Shown piece by piece: positions 18,469-27,594 of a stretch of 64,000 nucleotides of DNA. Under the pieces are notes generated by a model. It saw only the letters and a list, made by a program, of their open reading frames with translations, made no database searches and had not been told where the DNA came from. The translations under genes and the position numbers were made by a program. How positions within the stretch are numbered: the first letter of the stretch is position 1; every line of letters begins with the position of its first letter. The stretch is from Marinobacter sp. es.048 (GTDB lineage Bacteria; Pseudomonadota; Gammaproteobacteria; Pseudomonadales; Oleiphilaceae), in NCBI RefSeq assembly GCF_900188435.1, contig NZ_FYFA01000001.1, positions 744,001-808,000 of the forward strand, in the 5' to 3' direction.

Positions 18469-19263
18469 ATGAGCTATGATAACTATTCAAAATTGGGCGT
18501 TGAGATAAAAGATGGTGTGGCTACCGTAACTCTCCAAAGCGGAGAGCGGTTTAATGGAATCAATTGGGAGATTCACCAGGAGCTGGGCACTATATTTCCT
18601 GATCTGGAGCGTGACGACAATGTCAATGTGATCGTTTTGACCGGGGCTGGCGGAACCTTTTGTGCTGGAGCCAATTTGCATTGGCTGAAAGGTCAGCTGA
18701 AGAGCCCTCCAGCAGCAATGAAGGCTCGAAAAGAAGGGCGAGCAATTATTTTGGGTATGGTCGACTGCCCGAAGCCCATAATTGCGCGGGTAAATGGAGA
18801 TGCGGTTGGCCTCGGTGCCACGTTAGCCTTGTTCGCGGACATTATTGTGGCCGTCGATACGGCTACGATATCCGATCCGCATGTCAATATCGGGTTGGTC
18901 GCTGGTGACGGCGGAGCCTTGATATGGCCTCTTCTAATTGGTTACGCGCGAGCAAAGGAATTTCTTCTAACGGGTAACAAAGTGCCTGCTGTTGAGGCCG
19001 CTCGCATAGGTTTGATCAATTATGCGGTGCCCAAAGAGGAGCTGAATCAGACGGTTGAGCGTTTTGCGAGCAAACTTGCTGGTGGTGCATCTATGGCTAT
19101 CCAGATGACTAAGACCGTAACCAATATTCCGTTGCGGCAGGCTGTAGAGAGTGTTTTGGAAACGTCGCTAGCTTATGAGAGTTTGACGCTCAGGAGTGAT
19201 GATGTATGTGAGGGGGTAGATGCGTTCTTGAATCGTCGCATGCCTGAGTTTAGAGGCCGCTAA
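18469..19263 (+). CDS. Enoyl-CoA hydratase/isomerase
   Basis: A 264-residue crotonase-fold protein. The oxyanion-hole segment GAGGTFCAGANLHWLKGQ and the second region DAVGLGATLALFADIIVA are clear. The residue after GLVAGDGG suggests the Asp/Gly-type active site found in isomerase-like or 2-cyclohexenyl-like members rather than both hydratase Glu residues. ATG 18469 is favoured over the GTG three codons earlier. It stands alone, with the MarR gene about 600 bp downstream. It would hydrate or isomerise an enoyl-CoA of the pathway. Confidence 0.85.
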   Translation: MSYDNYSKLGVEIKDGVATVTLQSGERFNGINWEIHQELGTIFPDLERDDNVNVIVLTGAGGTFCAGANLHWLKGQLKSPPAAMKARKEGRAIILGMVDCPKPIIARVNGDAVGLGATLALFADIIVAVDTATISDPHVNIGLVAGDGGALIWPLLIGYARAKEFLLTGNKVPAVEAARIGLINYAVPKEELNQTVERFASKLAGGASMAIQMTKTVTNIPLRQAVESVLETSLAYESLTLRSDDVCEGVDAFLNRRMPEFRGR

Positions 19264-19889
19264 GCCGATGTTTGGCCTGTCCATCATGAGTCCTCGAGCC
19301 TGCTTGTTGAGGGTAGTCAGGTCAAAACATGATGTCTAATTCCGCTGGGGGCCAGGGTGAAGGTTTCGAAACATCCGGCATTTCGTCTGTTCAAATCTTA
19401 TAGCTCTATAACAGATGAGTTCTATTGAGTTTGAACGGTTTGGGCGGTTTCTTCAGGTTGCAATTACGAGTGATGGTCCTGAGGAGCGATTCCTTGGATG
19501 ATCGGCGGTACGGTCTACCGTGGTGCCCGACTCAGATAACATGTTTTCATTGAGCCGTTCGCGAGCTTGGCACCTCAATATCGCGAGCACAGGCCTAGTT
19601 CGGGGAAAAGTCAGTGAACAAAAAAACTGGCTAATGTCTTAAAGGATTGTCTATCGTCCGGCCTTTTTCGATTGGTTTTTGGGTAGAAAGTATGGTAGTG
19701 TAAAAGTGTAATGTTCGTGGAAAAGTCGTCGATGTAAGGTTCAGCTTCGAAATCTAAATTTTATTCTTGTGATTGTTGGAAGGTGAACGATCAGAACAAT
19801 AATTGGCTGATTCTTTTGAATGCCCGCGCTTTCGTTTTCTAAGCAGGTTGCGATTTAAACATTTAACTATTGATAAGTGTGTAAAAGTT
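19264..19889 (+). promoter_or_regulatory. Long leader region of the MarR gene
   Basis: 626 bp without a convincing gene. It holds a weak member of the shared element, GAAAGTATGGTAGTGTA, at 19686-19702, about 190 bp before the MarR start. A promoter for the regulator is expected here. No other structure is evident. Confidence 0.3.
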
Positions 19890-20345
19890 ATGGAAGAGAA
19901 TTGGGATCAGAGACTCGGTTTTCTGATGCACGATGTCTCCCGGTTGAGGCGTGTAGTTTTTGATGCTTTGATGAAACCTACCGGTGTTACACGATCGCAG
20001 TGGTGGGTATTGGCTTACCTATCTCGTCACGATGGAATGACGCAAAGTGATCTTGCTAGCATGCTTGAACTCGGGAAAGCCGCTCTTGGGGGAATTATCG
20101 ATCGACTTGAAAAATCAGGATTCGTCCTACGTAACCCTGACCCAGTTGATCGCCGGATAAAGCGGATTCACCTAACGAGTTCAGGGAAATTGACAATCAA
20201 AGAAATGCAGTCCCTCAGCCATGATTTGAGTGAAGAGATTCTTCAGGGGCTTGACGAGCAAGAGCGGCTTCATTTGGCTAAAATGCTGAACGTCGTGAAG
20301 AGGAACTTGGTTTCTATCAAGAAGGAGAACGGGGTCAGTTCCTGA
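19890..20345 (+). CDS. MarR family transcriptional regulator
   Basis: A 151-residue winged-helix regulator. The core WWVLAYLSRHDGMTQSDLASML, the recognition helix region KAALGGIIDRLEKSG and the wing PVDRRIKRIHLTSSGK follow the MarR pattern. ATG 19890 begins MEENWDQRLGF and matches family length; an upstream in-frame TTG at 19803 would add an unconserved tail. MarR proteins usually repress nearby catabolic genes and release DNA on binding a ligand such as an aromatic or CoA-linked acid. It is one of only two DNA-binding regulators in the catabolic region and is therefore a candidate for the shared operator. Confidence 0.88.
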   Translation: MEENWDQRLGFLMHDVSRLRRVVFDALMKPTGVTRSQWWVLAYLSRHDGMTQSDLASMLELGKAALGGIIDRLEKSGFVLRNPDPVDRRIKRIHLTSSGKLTIKEMQSLSHDLSEEILQGLDEQERLHLAKMLNVVKRNLVSIKKENGVSS

Positions 20346-20556
20346 ATCCTTTATGCGCTGATGAAGAAAGAAACCGCGCCGTTTGAATGGCCTGTGATGC
20401 AAATCAAACTTAGGCTAACTATTCCAAATAGGGGTGATTCCAATTCTTTGTTCCTTTCACTGGGTTCTAGCCCGTTTCCACGGACGGTTTAAAACGGCTG
20501 ACAACTTCCGGTCCTGAGCGGCAACTCTACGTCGCATTCTGGGGTTATCGAATCGC

Positions 20557-21112
20557 TCAATGTAATATTACAGGCGCGTTTCCCTGTGGTTGCCAAACGG
20601 CCATCTCAAGCGCTCTGATCACCATAGGCCGGCCGGCTGGTCTTGACGGTGATCTAGACCAGTCAACGATCAGCTTGCTGAACAGGTCGAGAACCACGCA
20701 GAGAAAAAGCTTTCCTTCTTTCTGGGTATCGCAATGATATCCGTCACCCACCTTATGTCTGGATCCAGAGCAGAGAACTTTCGCTCCAGATGATTCCTGA
20801 TACCCGGTGGCCGTAAGATGGACGTCCCAAACGCCCGCATTTCTCGCGTGGCCACCCCTGAATGCCGTTTTTGGCCATCAATCGTGCAACATGATTCAGA
20901 CTGATTGGAGCGCCTTCACCAACCAGGCCCTCGTGCATGCGGGATGAGCCAATTATGCCGCCGCTATCGTCATGAATCTCACTAATGCGAGACAGCAAGT
21001 GCTGGCTATTGCTAGCGAAGGATGCATGGGCTTGCCTTATGGGACATTGTGCTTGCGTTAGGGGACCGCATGGCTGGCCTTGGTTCCCTAATAATGAATG
21101 ATGGCCTAACAT
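20557..21112 (-). pseudogene. Decayed IS3-family transposase (OrfB) remnant
   Basis: Minus-strand frames give successive OrfB pieces: SEIHDDSGGIIGSSRMHEGL and LMAKNGIQGWPREK upstream, then RNHLERKFSALDPDIRWVTDI, then EGKLFLCVVLDLFSKLIVDW in a third frame. These correspond to the HTH_21 and rve integrase-core regions of IS3 elements in the correct order, broken by frameshifts. No terminal repeats were identified. It marks the left side of the AT-richer block 21.2-27.5 kb. Confidence 0.75.
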
Positions 21113-21189
21113 CCAATTTGATAGTCAAAAAGCTATTACTCGGAACAGTCAGCTGAGTATCGATCAAATAACATTAGGGGTATAACTAT

Positions 21190-22314
21190 ATGGACAAACA
21201 TCAAGAACAAAAATCGCAGCACATGGCTGCCCAGCCACGTGTTTTAACGGGATCCAACCCCTTCGAACTTGACCCGGAAAATGATTATTTAGCACCGCCA
21301 AAGCACGACGTCCCTCTGTGGAGTGAGACGATGTTCTTCATGGTTTGGAGCCCTGAGCAAGAGGTGGGGGTTTGGCTTCACGTGGGAGTTGTGCCAGAGG
21401 ATAAAACCATGTGGTGGGCGCAAACCTTTGTGATGTTGCCCGATGGGGTTGTTTTGGTTGATAGGTCTTTTGGGCGGCCTAGCGATAAATTTGGCCCAGA
21501 AACCGGCAATCTCAGTATCAAGTGTACTGAGCCGCACCGACGGTGGTTACTTAAGTTTGATGGTGCAGGTGAGGTTTCCTCGACTTCGGATCTGGCTAAA
21601 GGGTTGGTGGGAGCCGGTGTTGCTTCGCCTTTCCAGTTTGAGATTGAATTAGAAGCTAAGGTGCCTGTTTACGACATGCATGCAGGAATGGGGGCGGAAA
21701 TTGACTGGGATGTTGGTAGCCTGCATCAGGAGCAGGGGTTTGCAGCACAGGGGACTCTCAGCGCCTTGGGTAAGGAATGGACTATCGAAGGGGCGGCAAT
21801 TCGTGACCATTCGCGTGGCGAGCGCCATTTTGCTCGTTGGGGGGGGCACGTTTGGAATTATACCATTTGGCCGCAGAGTCAGAGAGCTCTCTGTGTATTT
21901 ACTATGTGGTCTCCTCAGACTGAATCAACGGCAACTGTCGTGATGATAATGGAAAATGGGCAAACAGAATTGTGCAGTGATTTTGTTATCACTGGCATGG
22001 AGCGACCGGGAGGGAATCCGAAAAAGTTGGAGTTAAAAATTGTGCGCACCGACGGAAGCGAGCTCAGGCTAGAGGGCCAAGTCTTACATAACGTAACCAT
22101 GACATACGTCGAGCCAAATCATAATTTAAACGGCGTCTATATCGATCCCAGGGAAGATCTTGACGCAACGATAGCTGACGAATCCGTCGTGCGATGGACC
22201 TGGCCGGATGGTGATGTCGGTTACGGCAATTTTGAGCGGGGCTTTCGACCATCTATTTTGCCCCGGACAAAGATTCCTTTACCGGCAACTTCGCGATACT
22301 TTGATGATAAATGA
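21190..22314 (+). CDS. Uncharacterised CrtC/lipocalin-like protein (DUF7064/DUF7065-type)
   Basis: A 374-residue soluble protein without signal peptide or membrane segments. Tryptophan-rich beta-strand motifs (MFFMVWSPEQEVGVWLHVG, RHFARWGGHVWNYTIW) resemble the tandem beta-barrels of hydroxyneurosporene synthase CrtC/AttH-like proteins and the DUF7064/DUF7065 families; this assignment is from memory of the family pattern and is moderate. CrtC adds water to an isoprenoid C=C, so a hydratase-like or lipid-binding role is conceivable. A kinase-like APH protein follows after 400 bp. GGGG precedes the ATG at suitable distance. Lower GC than neighbouring operons. Confidence 0.6.
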   Translation: MDKHQEQKSQHMAAQPRVLTGSNPFELDPENDYLAPPKHDVPLWSETMFFMVWSPEQEVGVWLHVGVVPEDKTMWWAQTFVMLPDGVVLVDRSFGRPSDKFGPETGNLSIKCTEPHRRWLLKFDGAGEVSSTSDLAKGLVGAGVASPFQFEIELEAKVPVYDMHAGMGAEIDWDVGSLHQEQGFAAQGTLSALGKEWTIEGAAIRDHSRGERHFARWGGHVWNYTIWPQSQRALCVFTMWSPQTESTATVVMIMENGQTELCSDFVITGMERPGGNPKKLELKIVRTDGSELRLEGQVLHNVTMTYVEPNHNLNGVYIDPREDLDATIADESVVRWTWPDGDVGYGNFERGFRPSILPRTKIPLPATSRYFDDK

Positions 22315-22331
22315 TCGATTGATCTTTTAAG

Positions 22332-22348
22332 GCGCTCTAATTGAGCGC
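22332..22348 (+). terminator. Possible short terminator hairpin
   Basis: GCGCTC-TAATT-GAGCGC forms a 6-bp stem 17 bp after the CrtC-like gene stop. No U-tract follows, so termination efficiency is doubtful. Confidence 0.35.
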
Positions 22349-22717
22349 TAATAGATCTAAATTGACGTTTTGCTTATCTGAGTCCGAACAACTGAAGAAA
22401 GTTAAGTTGTGATAGTCATGGCGGGCAAAAAAGCAGAAACGTCAATTGGTGGTTTTAATTTTATTATACCGGCATTACATAGGTTAATTATGACGTATGT
22501 AATGCCACTCATAAATCCACAAGGAAGCATGCATAGATTTGGGGCAGAACAGATTTTAGCGGCGCGGGTTACAGGGGGCTCTGTTGTTCCTTTGGCTTTC
22601 TAAGAGATGAGTTGTGTCCCGAGAATATGGTAGAAGATACATATTTATGTGTTGAATATTCCGAAATAATCCTTACCTAATCTGTGCATTTTATAATAAT
22701 TTTAGTAGGTATCAAAG
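22349..22717. other. Intergenic region, no supported gene
   Basis: About 370 bp between the CrtC-like and APH-like genes. A 64-codon frame (22409-22603) is open but has no convincing ribosome-binding site or recognisable domain. The last 100 bp are very AT-rich and probably hold the promoter of the next gene. Confidence 0.3.
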
Positions 22718-23839
22718 ATGGCAATAAAAAACGACTATGACACTGATGTTATTAAAGAAAAGCTTGAAGGCTGGTTAGAAAACAAAATCACCTCTGCAGG
22801 AGGTTTGCGTATAAATAATATCAATATACCGCAGGCCAGTGGCCTTTCGGCTGTAACCATTATCTTTGATGCCAGTTGGATCGAAAACGGAGTCGAGGTG
22901 ACTCGGAATCTTGTGGCACGAGCAATTCCGAGGGAAGAAGGAATATTCCAAACGGCTGACTTGATTCGGGAGTTTGAGCTATTTCAAGCCTTAAATGATC
23001 TCAGCAATGTGCCAATTCCTGCACCATTTAAAATCGAAACCAATGATGATTCAGTTCTAGGTATGCCGTTTTTTGTGATGGAGGCAGTTCCCGGACTTGT
23101 GGCGAGTGATGATCCGCCATATACAGCCGAGGGCTGGGTTATGGACTTGAATGACAAGCAAAGAGAAATATTGGCTGACAATAGTCTCCAGGCTTTGCTA
23201 AAAATACAGGATGTAGACTATCAATCACTTGGCCTCGATTGGCTCGATGATGGTGCAATGGGTGCACCGGACATAGAAAAAAAGCTAGATGCGTGGAAGG
23301 ATTTTTATGATTGGTGTCGAAATGGTCAAAAAATACAGCTTATTGATGATGCGCTCTCGTGGCTGTATGAGCACAAGCCCTCTACGGAAAGTGAGACAGT
23401 TATCAGTTGGGGCGATGCCCGTCTTGGAAACATGATCATTAATGAAGACCTCAGTGTCGCAGCTGTGATCGACTGGGAAATGGTTGGACTGGGATGTCGT
23501 GAAATTGATCTGGCCTGGTGGATTTTTACGCGCCGATTTCATACCCAAGCCGTGGATATTCCATTGCCCGGTGGTTTTCCATCTGACGAGGCAATTATTC
23601 AGCGTTATACCGAGCTTACTTCACACAAACCCAAAAATCTCGACTACTACATCATATTTGCCGGTCTTCGACTCTCAATCATTTTTTTCAGAATAGCGAA
23701 TCTGATGATAGATCATGGCTTGTTGCCAGAAGACTCTGTGATGGCGTCAAATAATCCGGCGATAAAATTACTTGCTGTATCTATGAAAAGAGACGTACCG
23801 GAAGGCGAAGCGATTGATTTTGTGGGAAATCGAAGCTGA
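22718..23839 (+). CDS. APH-family phosphotransferase (ACAD10/11- or LvaA-like kinase)
   Basis: A 373-residue aminoglycoside-phosphotransferase-fold protein. The catalytic-loop Brenner motif reads VISWGDARLGNMI, with Asp and Asn conserved, followed by AAVIDWEMVGLGCREIDLAW, whose IDWE supplies the metal-binding Asp. Such proteins next to acyl-CoA dehydrogenases resemble the kinase part of ACAD10/11 and Pseudomonas LvaA, which phosphorylate 4-hydroxyacyl-CoA so that the hydroxyl can be eliminated. A similar role here is an inference. It is not an antibiotic-resistance gene by context. It is followed by an AraC regulator 100 bp downstream. Confidence 0.8.
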   Translation: MAIKNDYDTDVIKEKLEGWLENKITSAGGLRINNINIPQASGLSAVTIIFDASWIENGVEVTRNLVARAIPREEGIFQTADLIREFELFQALNDLSNVPIPAPFKIETNDDSVLGMPFFVMEAVPGLVASDDPPYTAEGWVMDLNDKQREILADNSLQALLKIQDVDYQSLGLDWLDDGAMGAPDIEKKLDAWKDFYDWCRNGQKIQLIDDALSWLYEHKPSTESETVISWGDARLGNMIINEDLSVAAVIDWEMVGLGCREIDLAWWIFTRRFHTQAVDIPLPGGFPSDEAIIQRYTELTSHKPKNLDYYIIFAGLRLSIIFFRIANLMIDHGLLPEDSVMASNNPAIKLLAVSMKRDVPEGEAIDFVGNRS

Positions 23840-23936
23840 CTCTGAAAATAGATTAAAACGGAATATTCAGATCTGCGCTTGAGCTTGCCCATGAATTCCG
23901 GCCAGCATGAAATATTCTTAGCGTTTTGGGGATGTT

Positions 23937-24938
23937 ATGTTTCGTCAAACAAAAATTCGACATTACGCCAAGTTTATGGAGCTCCGAGGGCATCCTGTAG
24001 ATGAGGTCCTTCGAGGCAGCCATATTAATAGAAATACGCTTGATGATTCAACATTGCTGATAAGCTTTGCACAGTACCAAACAGTTATCGGCAATATGAT
24101 TCGTCTAACCGGAAACCAAGGAATTGGATTCGATATTGGTAGTGATTTCGAGCTTGCAGATTTTGGAGTCGTTGGACACGCAATGATTTCAGCACCAACA
24201 GCTAGGCACGCTGTTGAGTTGTGGACTCGTTATAGCAATACACTTGTTGGTACACACATCATGACGGAGTTGGTAGAGCAGCATGATGATACTTGGTCTT
24301 TGAATATTGAAGAAATGAGGCCGATGGGCTTTGTGTATAACTTTGGTGTCGAAGAAATTGTCATGATAGTAATGAAGGCAGGTGCTGCCCTGACTCATCA
24401 GGCGGTAATACCAAAGGCTTTGTATTTATCTTATGCGGCGCCGGTTCATCAAGAAGTTTATCAGCGGTATTTGCCCTGTCCGGTTCATTTTAATTCAAGA
24501 TCAACGCGTTTAGTTTTCGAGAAATTGCCTTTGTCGCAGCCACTTAGAAGTGCAGATTCAGAACTCAATACCATCTGTTTACGGCACTGCCGCCAGATTA
24601 TGAAGCATATCTCGGAAACCAAGCCGTTCTCCTCCAGAATTCGAAACCTGTTGTTGAATCAACGGCAAGGTGGAGCCTCGCTGGAAGTAGTTTCTCAATT
24701 GCTGGGTATGAGCCCTCGTGGTGTTCGGCGTTATCTTCGAGAAGAAGGCTATACCTTTACCGACTTGGTAAAAGAAATTCGTGGTGAATTGGCGAAGGAG
24801 TATTTGCGAACTTCGGATATGGCAGCAAAAGAAATAGCTTATGCTTTGGGGTTCCAGGATACGAACGCTTTCCGTAGGGCTTTTAAGTCGTGGACAGGTT
24901 TAACAATTAATGAGTATCGAGATAAAGTCAGGGACTAA
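23937..24938 (+). CDS. AraC family transcriptional regulator (OruR/ArgR-like)
   Basis: A 333-residue regulator with an N-terminal arabinose-binding-like sensory domain (about 1-210) and a C-terminal double HTH (about 230-330). The second HTH contains AYALGFQDTNAFRRAFKSWTG, the AraC signature. Proteins of this layout often activate lipid or terpenoid catabolic genes in response to a hydrophobic effector. It lies between the APH-like kinase and the membrane-protein group in the AT-richer block and may control them. There is no shared AATATAGTATG element directly upstream. Confidence 0.87.
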   Translation: MFRQTKIRHYAKFMELRGHPVDEVLRGSHINRNTLDDSTLLISFAQYQTVIGNMIRLTGNQGIGFDIGSDFELADFGVVGHAMISAPTARHAVELWTRYSNTLVGTHIMTELVEQHDDTWSLNIEEMRPMGFVYNFGVEEIVMIVMKAGAALTHQAVIPKALYLSYAAPVHQEVYQRYLPCPVHFNSRSTRLVFEKLPLSQPLRSADSELNTICLRHCRQIMKHISETKPFSSRIRNLLLNQRQGGASLEVVSQLLGMSPRGVRRYLREEGYTFTDLVKEIRGELAKEYLRTSDMAAKEIAYALGFQDTNAFRRAFKSWTGLTINEYRDKVRD

Positions 24939-25473
24939 CCAGTCACTGCAGGAGTCAGATACTTTGATGGAAGTTAGTGTCTTGCTCTATGGGCCACCAT
25001 GCTTGCGCTTAAGGCCTAACGCCCTCTGATTACTTGTTCCAAAGTTTTCTTTACTTATACTTAATGCTGTAGTGAATTGTTCGCTTCGAATAGCAATAAA
25101 AATAATATGGAATACTAAAATGATACTCTTTAAAAAACTCATGAATGTATGCCTGCTCAGTACAGCCATAAATTATTCCGCTAGTGTTCGATTATGGAAG
25201 CGAGTAGAACAAAATGGCGTGACTAAAAAACGTCAGAAAATTCTGCAGGAGATTCCAGTTACTAACAGTAACGTGTTGTAGGAAGTGTGTGGCTATTTCG
25301 GTACAAGCGCCCAATTTTGTCCAATGAATGCCTAGCTAGTCTGTTGTCGAATGTCAGGACAATTTTGGTTGTTTGAATAAATATTTTTAAACATTGGATC
25401 TAGCTTTATTTTGGTTTTCGATAATTGAATTGATATTGAGTTTAAACTGTAGGATTCATCGGGAGTAAAAATT
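24939..25473. other. AT-rich intergenic region
   Basis: 535 bp after the AraC gene. A 69-codon frame (25072-25281) lacks a ribosome-binding site and domain and is not called. The stretch before 25474 is AT-rich and likely contains the promoter of the membrane-protein group, with GTAGGA-like sequence ahead of the next start. Confidence 0.3.
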
Positions 25474-26247
25474 ATGTACGAGGATGGTTTTAACCCTAGG
25501 GCATTTAAGGTTTGCGCATGGACCGGATTTGTGTTCTGTTTTCTTTGGGTGTTTGCTGCGACTTATGTTGCTAATGGGGTTTATATTTTACCTCCATCCG
25601 CAGCGGATTCGGTTGCAAAGACTCTTGGAGATTATACGTCCAATCTGGTGTCGATCCGTTTCGCTGCTACAATCATGATATTCACAAGTATATTTTATAC
25701 TACTTGGGGCATGGTTGTTTCGTTTTTGCCTAAGAAAGTAGAAGGTGATTACCCCTTGATGTATTACGTCCAAGTGGTAAGTCTTGCTGCTTGTGTCGTG
25801 GTCGTTCTTTTGATCGGATATTTTTGGGGTGTCGCCTCATGGCGTGCTGGAGAAACTACTCCAGAAATAACCCAACTTCTAAATGATATCGGTTGGCTAG
25901 GTGTATTGTTTACTGGGGCACCATTTGGTCTGTATCAAATCGCGTTGGCGGTGGTGATCTTAAATGATAAATCTTCAAACCCGGTTTATCCGCGCTGGTC
26001 GGGTTATTTCAATTTGTTTTGTGCATTTTTTATGTTTGAAGCGGCCCTGGTACTGTTTTTTAAAACCGGACCGTTTTCTTTGAATGGTCTATTTGTTTTT
26101 TACATTCCCATGGTCGTTTTCTTCTTCTGGATTGCTCTCTTCTCAGTGCTGGCAATCCGCGCGGTCAATGCTGAGGTACAGTTAAGAGAGCGCAAAAAAA
26201 AATATCAAGAGAGTAACGATGCTTCGAATTCTATTTCGGCGGCGTGA
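25474..26247 (+). CDS. Six-helix integral membrane protein of unknown function
   Basis: A 257-residue protein that I cannot assign to a named family. Six hydrophobic helices are apparent at about 12-36, 58-80, 92-118, 140-162, 177-195 and 202-230, with a charged C-terminal tail (RERKKKY). There is no signal peptide or known catalytic motif. It is followed by two genes resembling cytochrome oxidase subunits III and IV and may form an inner-membrane assembly with them. A role in uptake, electron supply to the Rieske enzymes, or respiration would be guesswork. Confidence 0.7.
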   Translation: MYEDGFNPRAFKVCAWTGFVFCFLWVFAATYVANGVYILPPSAADSVAKTLGDYTSNLVSIRFAATIMIFTSIFYTTWGMVVSFLPKKVEGDYPLMYYVQVVSLAACVVVVLLIGYFWGVASWRAGETTPEITQLLNDIGWLGVLFTGAPFGLYQIALAVVILNDKSSNPVYPRWSGYFNLFCAFFMFEAALVLFFKTGPFSLNGLFVFYIPMVVFFFWIALFSVLAIRAVNAEVQLRERKKKYQESNDASNSISAA

Positions 26248-26550
26248 GTAATCTCTAGTATCAAAAAAGCTTTGACAGTTTATTGCTCATCACATGGCAT
26301 AGTTCAATAAACTGACGTTAATGCGGTGGCGATTTGTCTTAAGAACTGGTTTCTGTGTTCGCCGACGCAAAGGAACTTAGTGGATAAGGAAAATCAGTAG
26401 ATGGACTTGGTGGATTGGCGATATACCGCGACGTTCATATCCTAATAAGCAAGGATGCTTCTCTTATTCCGCCAATCAGAGGTATGCTCAGCTCCCTAGG
26501 TTCTAAGTATACAAAAATACTAGCTTTGAATTTCGGAAAAGGGTATTGAG
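26248..26550. other. Intergenic region upstream of oxidase-like pair
   Basis: 303 bp. AGTAT-ACAAAA-ATACT near 26506-26521 is a small inverted repeat 30 bp before the next start and may be part of the promoter or an operator. Nothing else is recognised. Confidence 0.3.
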
Positions 26551-27156
26551 ATGGAAGCTGCACTGCGAAAAAAACAAGGTTTGAGTGGGACTGTTTATAA
26601 GCGGAAGCGACTTCCTGCGGAAGAAGGGCTTTGGGTTTTTGTGCTGGGCGATACGACTATATTTGGCTTGTTTTTCGTAGTGTTCGCCTATTATTTTTCA
26701 CTTCAGCCCGATATGTACCGAGCTTCCCAAGCGTACTTAAATGTAAACTTTGGAGTTCTAAATACCCTATTGTTATTGACCAGCTCTTGGTTTGTAGTAA
26801 TTGCGTTGAACGCAGTGAGAAGTAACCTCCGCGAGATAGCCGGTCGCTTTACGTTGGCTGCAATTGCTTGTGGTGCAGGTTTTGGCGTTGTTAAAATTCT
26901 GGAATATAGGGAAAAGATTCACGCCGACATTACACCCATGACGAATGACTTTTTTATGTTTTACTTCATTTTTACTGGGATACATTTTGTTCATTTGCTG
27001 GTTGGAATGGGGCTACTTATTTATTTCTGGCGAAAAACGAGAGCAGAGAAAATAGAATCGTCTGAATTACCCAAATTTGAATCGGTTGCAGTCTACTGGC
27101 ATATGGTGGATTTTCTTTGGATTGTTTTGTTTCCGTTGCTGTACTTGATCCGATAA
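26551..27156 (+). CDS. Cytochrome c oxidase subunit III / NorE-like membrane protein
   Basis: A 201-residue protein with five predicted membrane helices (about 27-51, 68-89, 97-117, 131-157, 177-201). Family marks are LGDTTIFGLFF, GIHFVHLLVGM and YWHMVDFLWIVLFPLLYLI, typical of heme-copper oxidase subunit III and NorE. The helix-3 Glu is retained (KILEYREK). No subunit I or II gene occurs in the window, so it is an orphan. It forms a tight pair with the subunit IV-like gene 15 bp downstream. The function in this setting is unknown; NorE is an accessory of nitric oxide reductase. Confidence 0.82.
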   Translation: MEAALRKKQGLSGTVYKRKRLPAEEGLWVFVLGDTTIFGLFFVVFAYYFSLQPDMYRASQAYLNVNFGVLNTLLLLTSSWFVVIALNAVRSNLREIAGRFTLAAIACGAGFGVVKILEYREKIHADITPMTNDFFMFYFIFTGIHFVHLLVGMGLLIYFWRKTRAEKIESSELPKFESVAVYWHMVDFLWIVLFPLLYLIR

Positions 27157-27171
27157 TTTGGAGTGAGTTTG

Positions 27172-27459
27172 ATGAAAGAATTGATAATGATACGAGAAAC
27201 CTATGTTTGGATGGTTTTGGCGGGATTGACCGGAGCGTCTTGGATATTGGGCAGTGAATATGAGGTTTTGTCAGAGAATCTTCATGTGTTTATTTCGGTG
27301 GCAATGGTTTTATTGACCTTTTTTAAAGTCCGTCTGGTTGTAATGAATTTTATGGAGGTCAGGCACGCACCGCTGCCGCTCCGTTTTGCTTTCGAAGCCT
27401 GGTTGTTGGTGGTTTCGACAGCACTGGCGGTGTTTTTCTACCGAGCGTACCTAGCTTGA
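27172..27459 (+). CDS. Cytochrome c oxidase subunit IV / NorF-like membrane protein
   Basis: A 95-residue protein with three hydrophobic helices. The central FFKVRLVVMNFMEVRHAPLPLR is the hallmark of the prokaryotic subunit IV/NorF family. ATG 27172 is preferred over GTG 27163, because the GGAG lies at the right distance from it. It is paired with the NorE-like gene upstream, as in norEF, but no norCB or terminal oxidase is nearby. Confidence 0.8.
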   Translation: MKELIMIRETYVWMVLAGLTGASWILGSEYEVLSENLHVFISVAMVLLTFFKVRLVVMNFMEVRHAPLPLRFAFEAWLLVVSTALAVFFYRAYLA

Positions 27460-27594
27460 TCTTCGTTCATCCGGATAAGGTTAAATTCATAACTTTGTTT
27501 GTGAATGCCGTAGTAGTCAACCCATCGACGAGAATATTTTAACCTTTGCTAAGCCGCAATGTAAGAAAACTACTCTGGAATGCGTGAGGGTTTT

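Noticed and set aside
22409..22603. 64-codon open frame as a gene
   Set aside because: No convincing start signal or family likeness; probably chance in an intergenic region.
22718..23839. Antibiotic-resistance phosphotransferase
   Set aside because: The APH fold is shared with many metabolic kinases; the catabolic context and acyl-CoA dehydrogenase neighbours favour a metabolic role.
25072..25281. 69-codon open frame as a gene
   Set aside because: No ribosome-binding site, no domain and AT-rich composition like the surrounding leader.
26551..27459. Complete terminal oxidase or nitric oxide reductase operon
   Set aside because: Only subunit III/NorE- and IV/NorF-like genes are present; no heme-copper catalytic subunit is encoded within the window.
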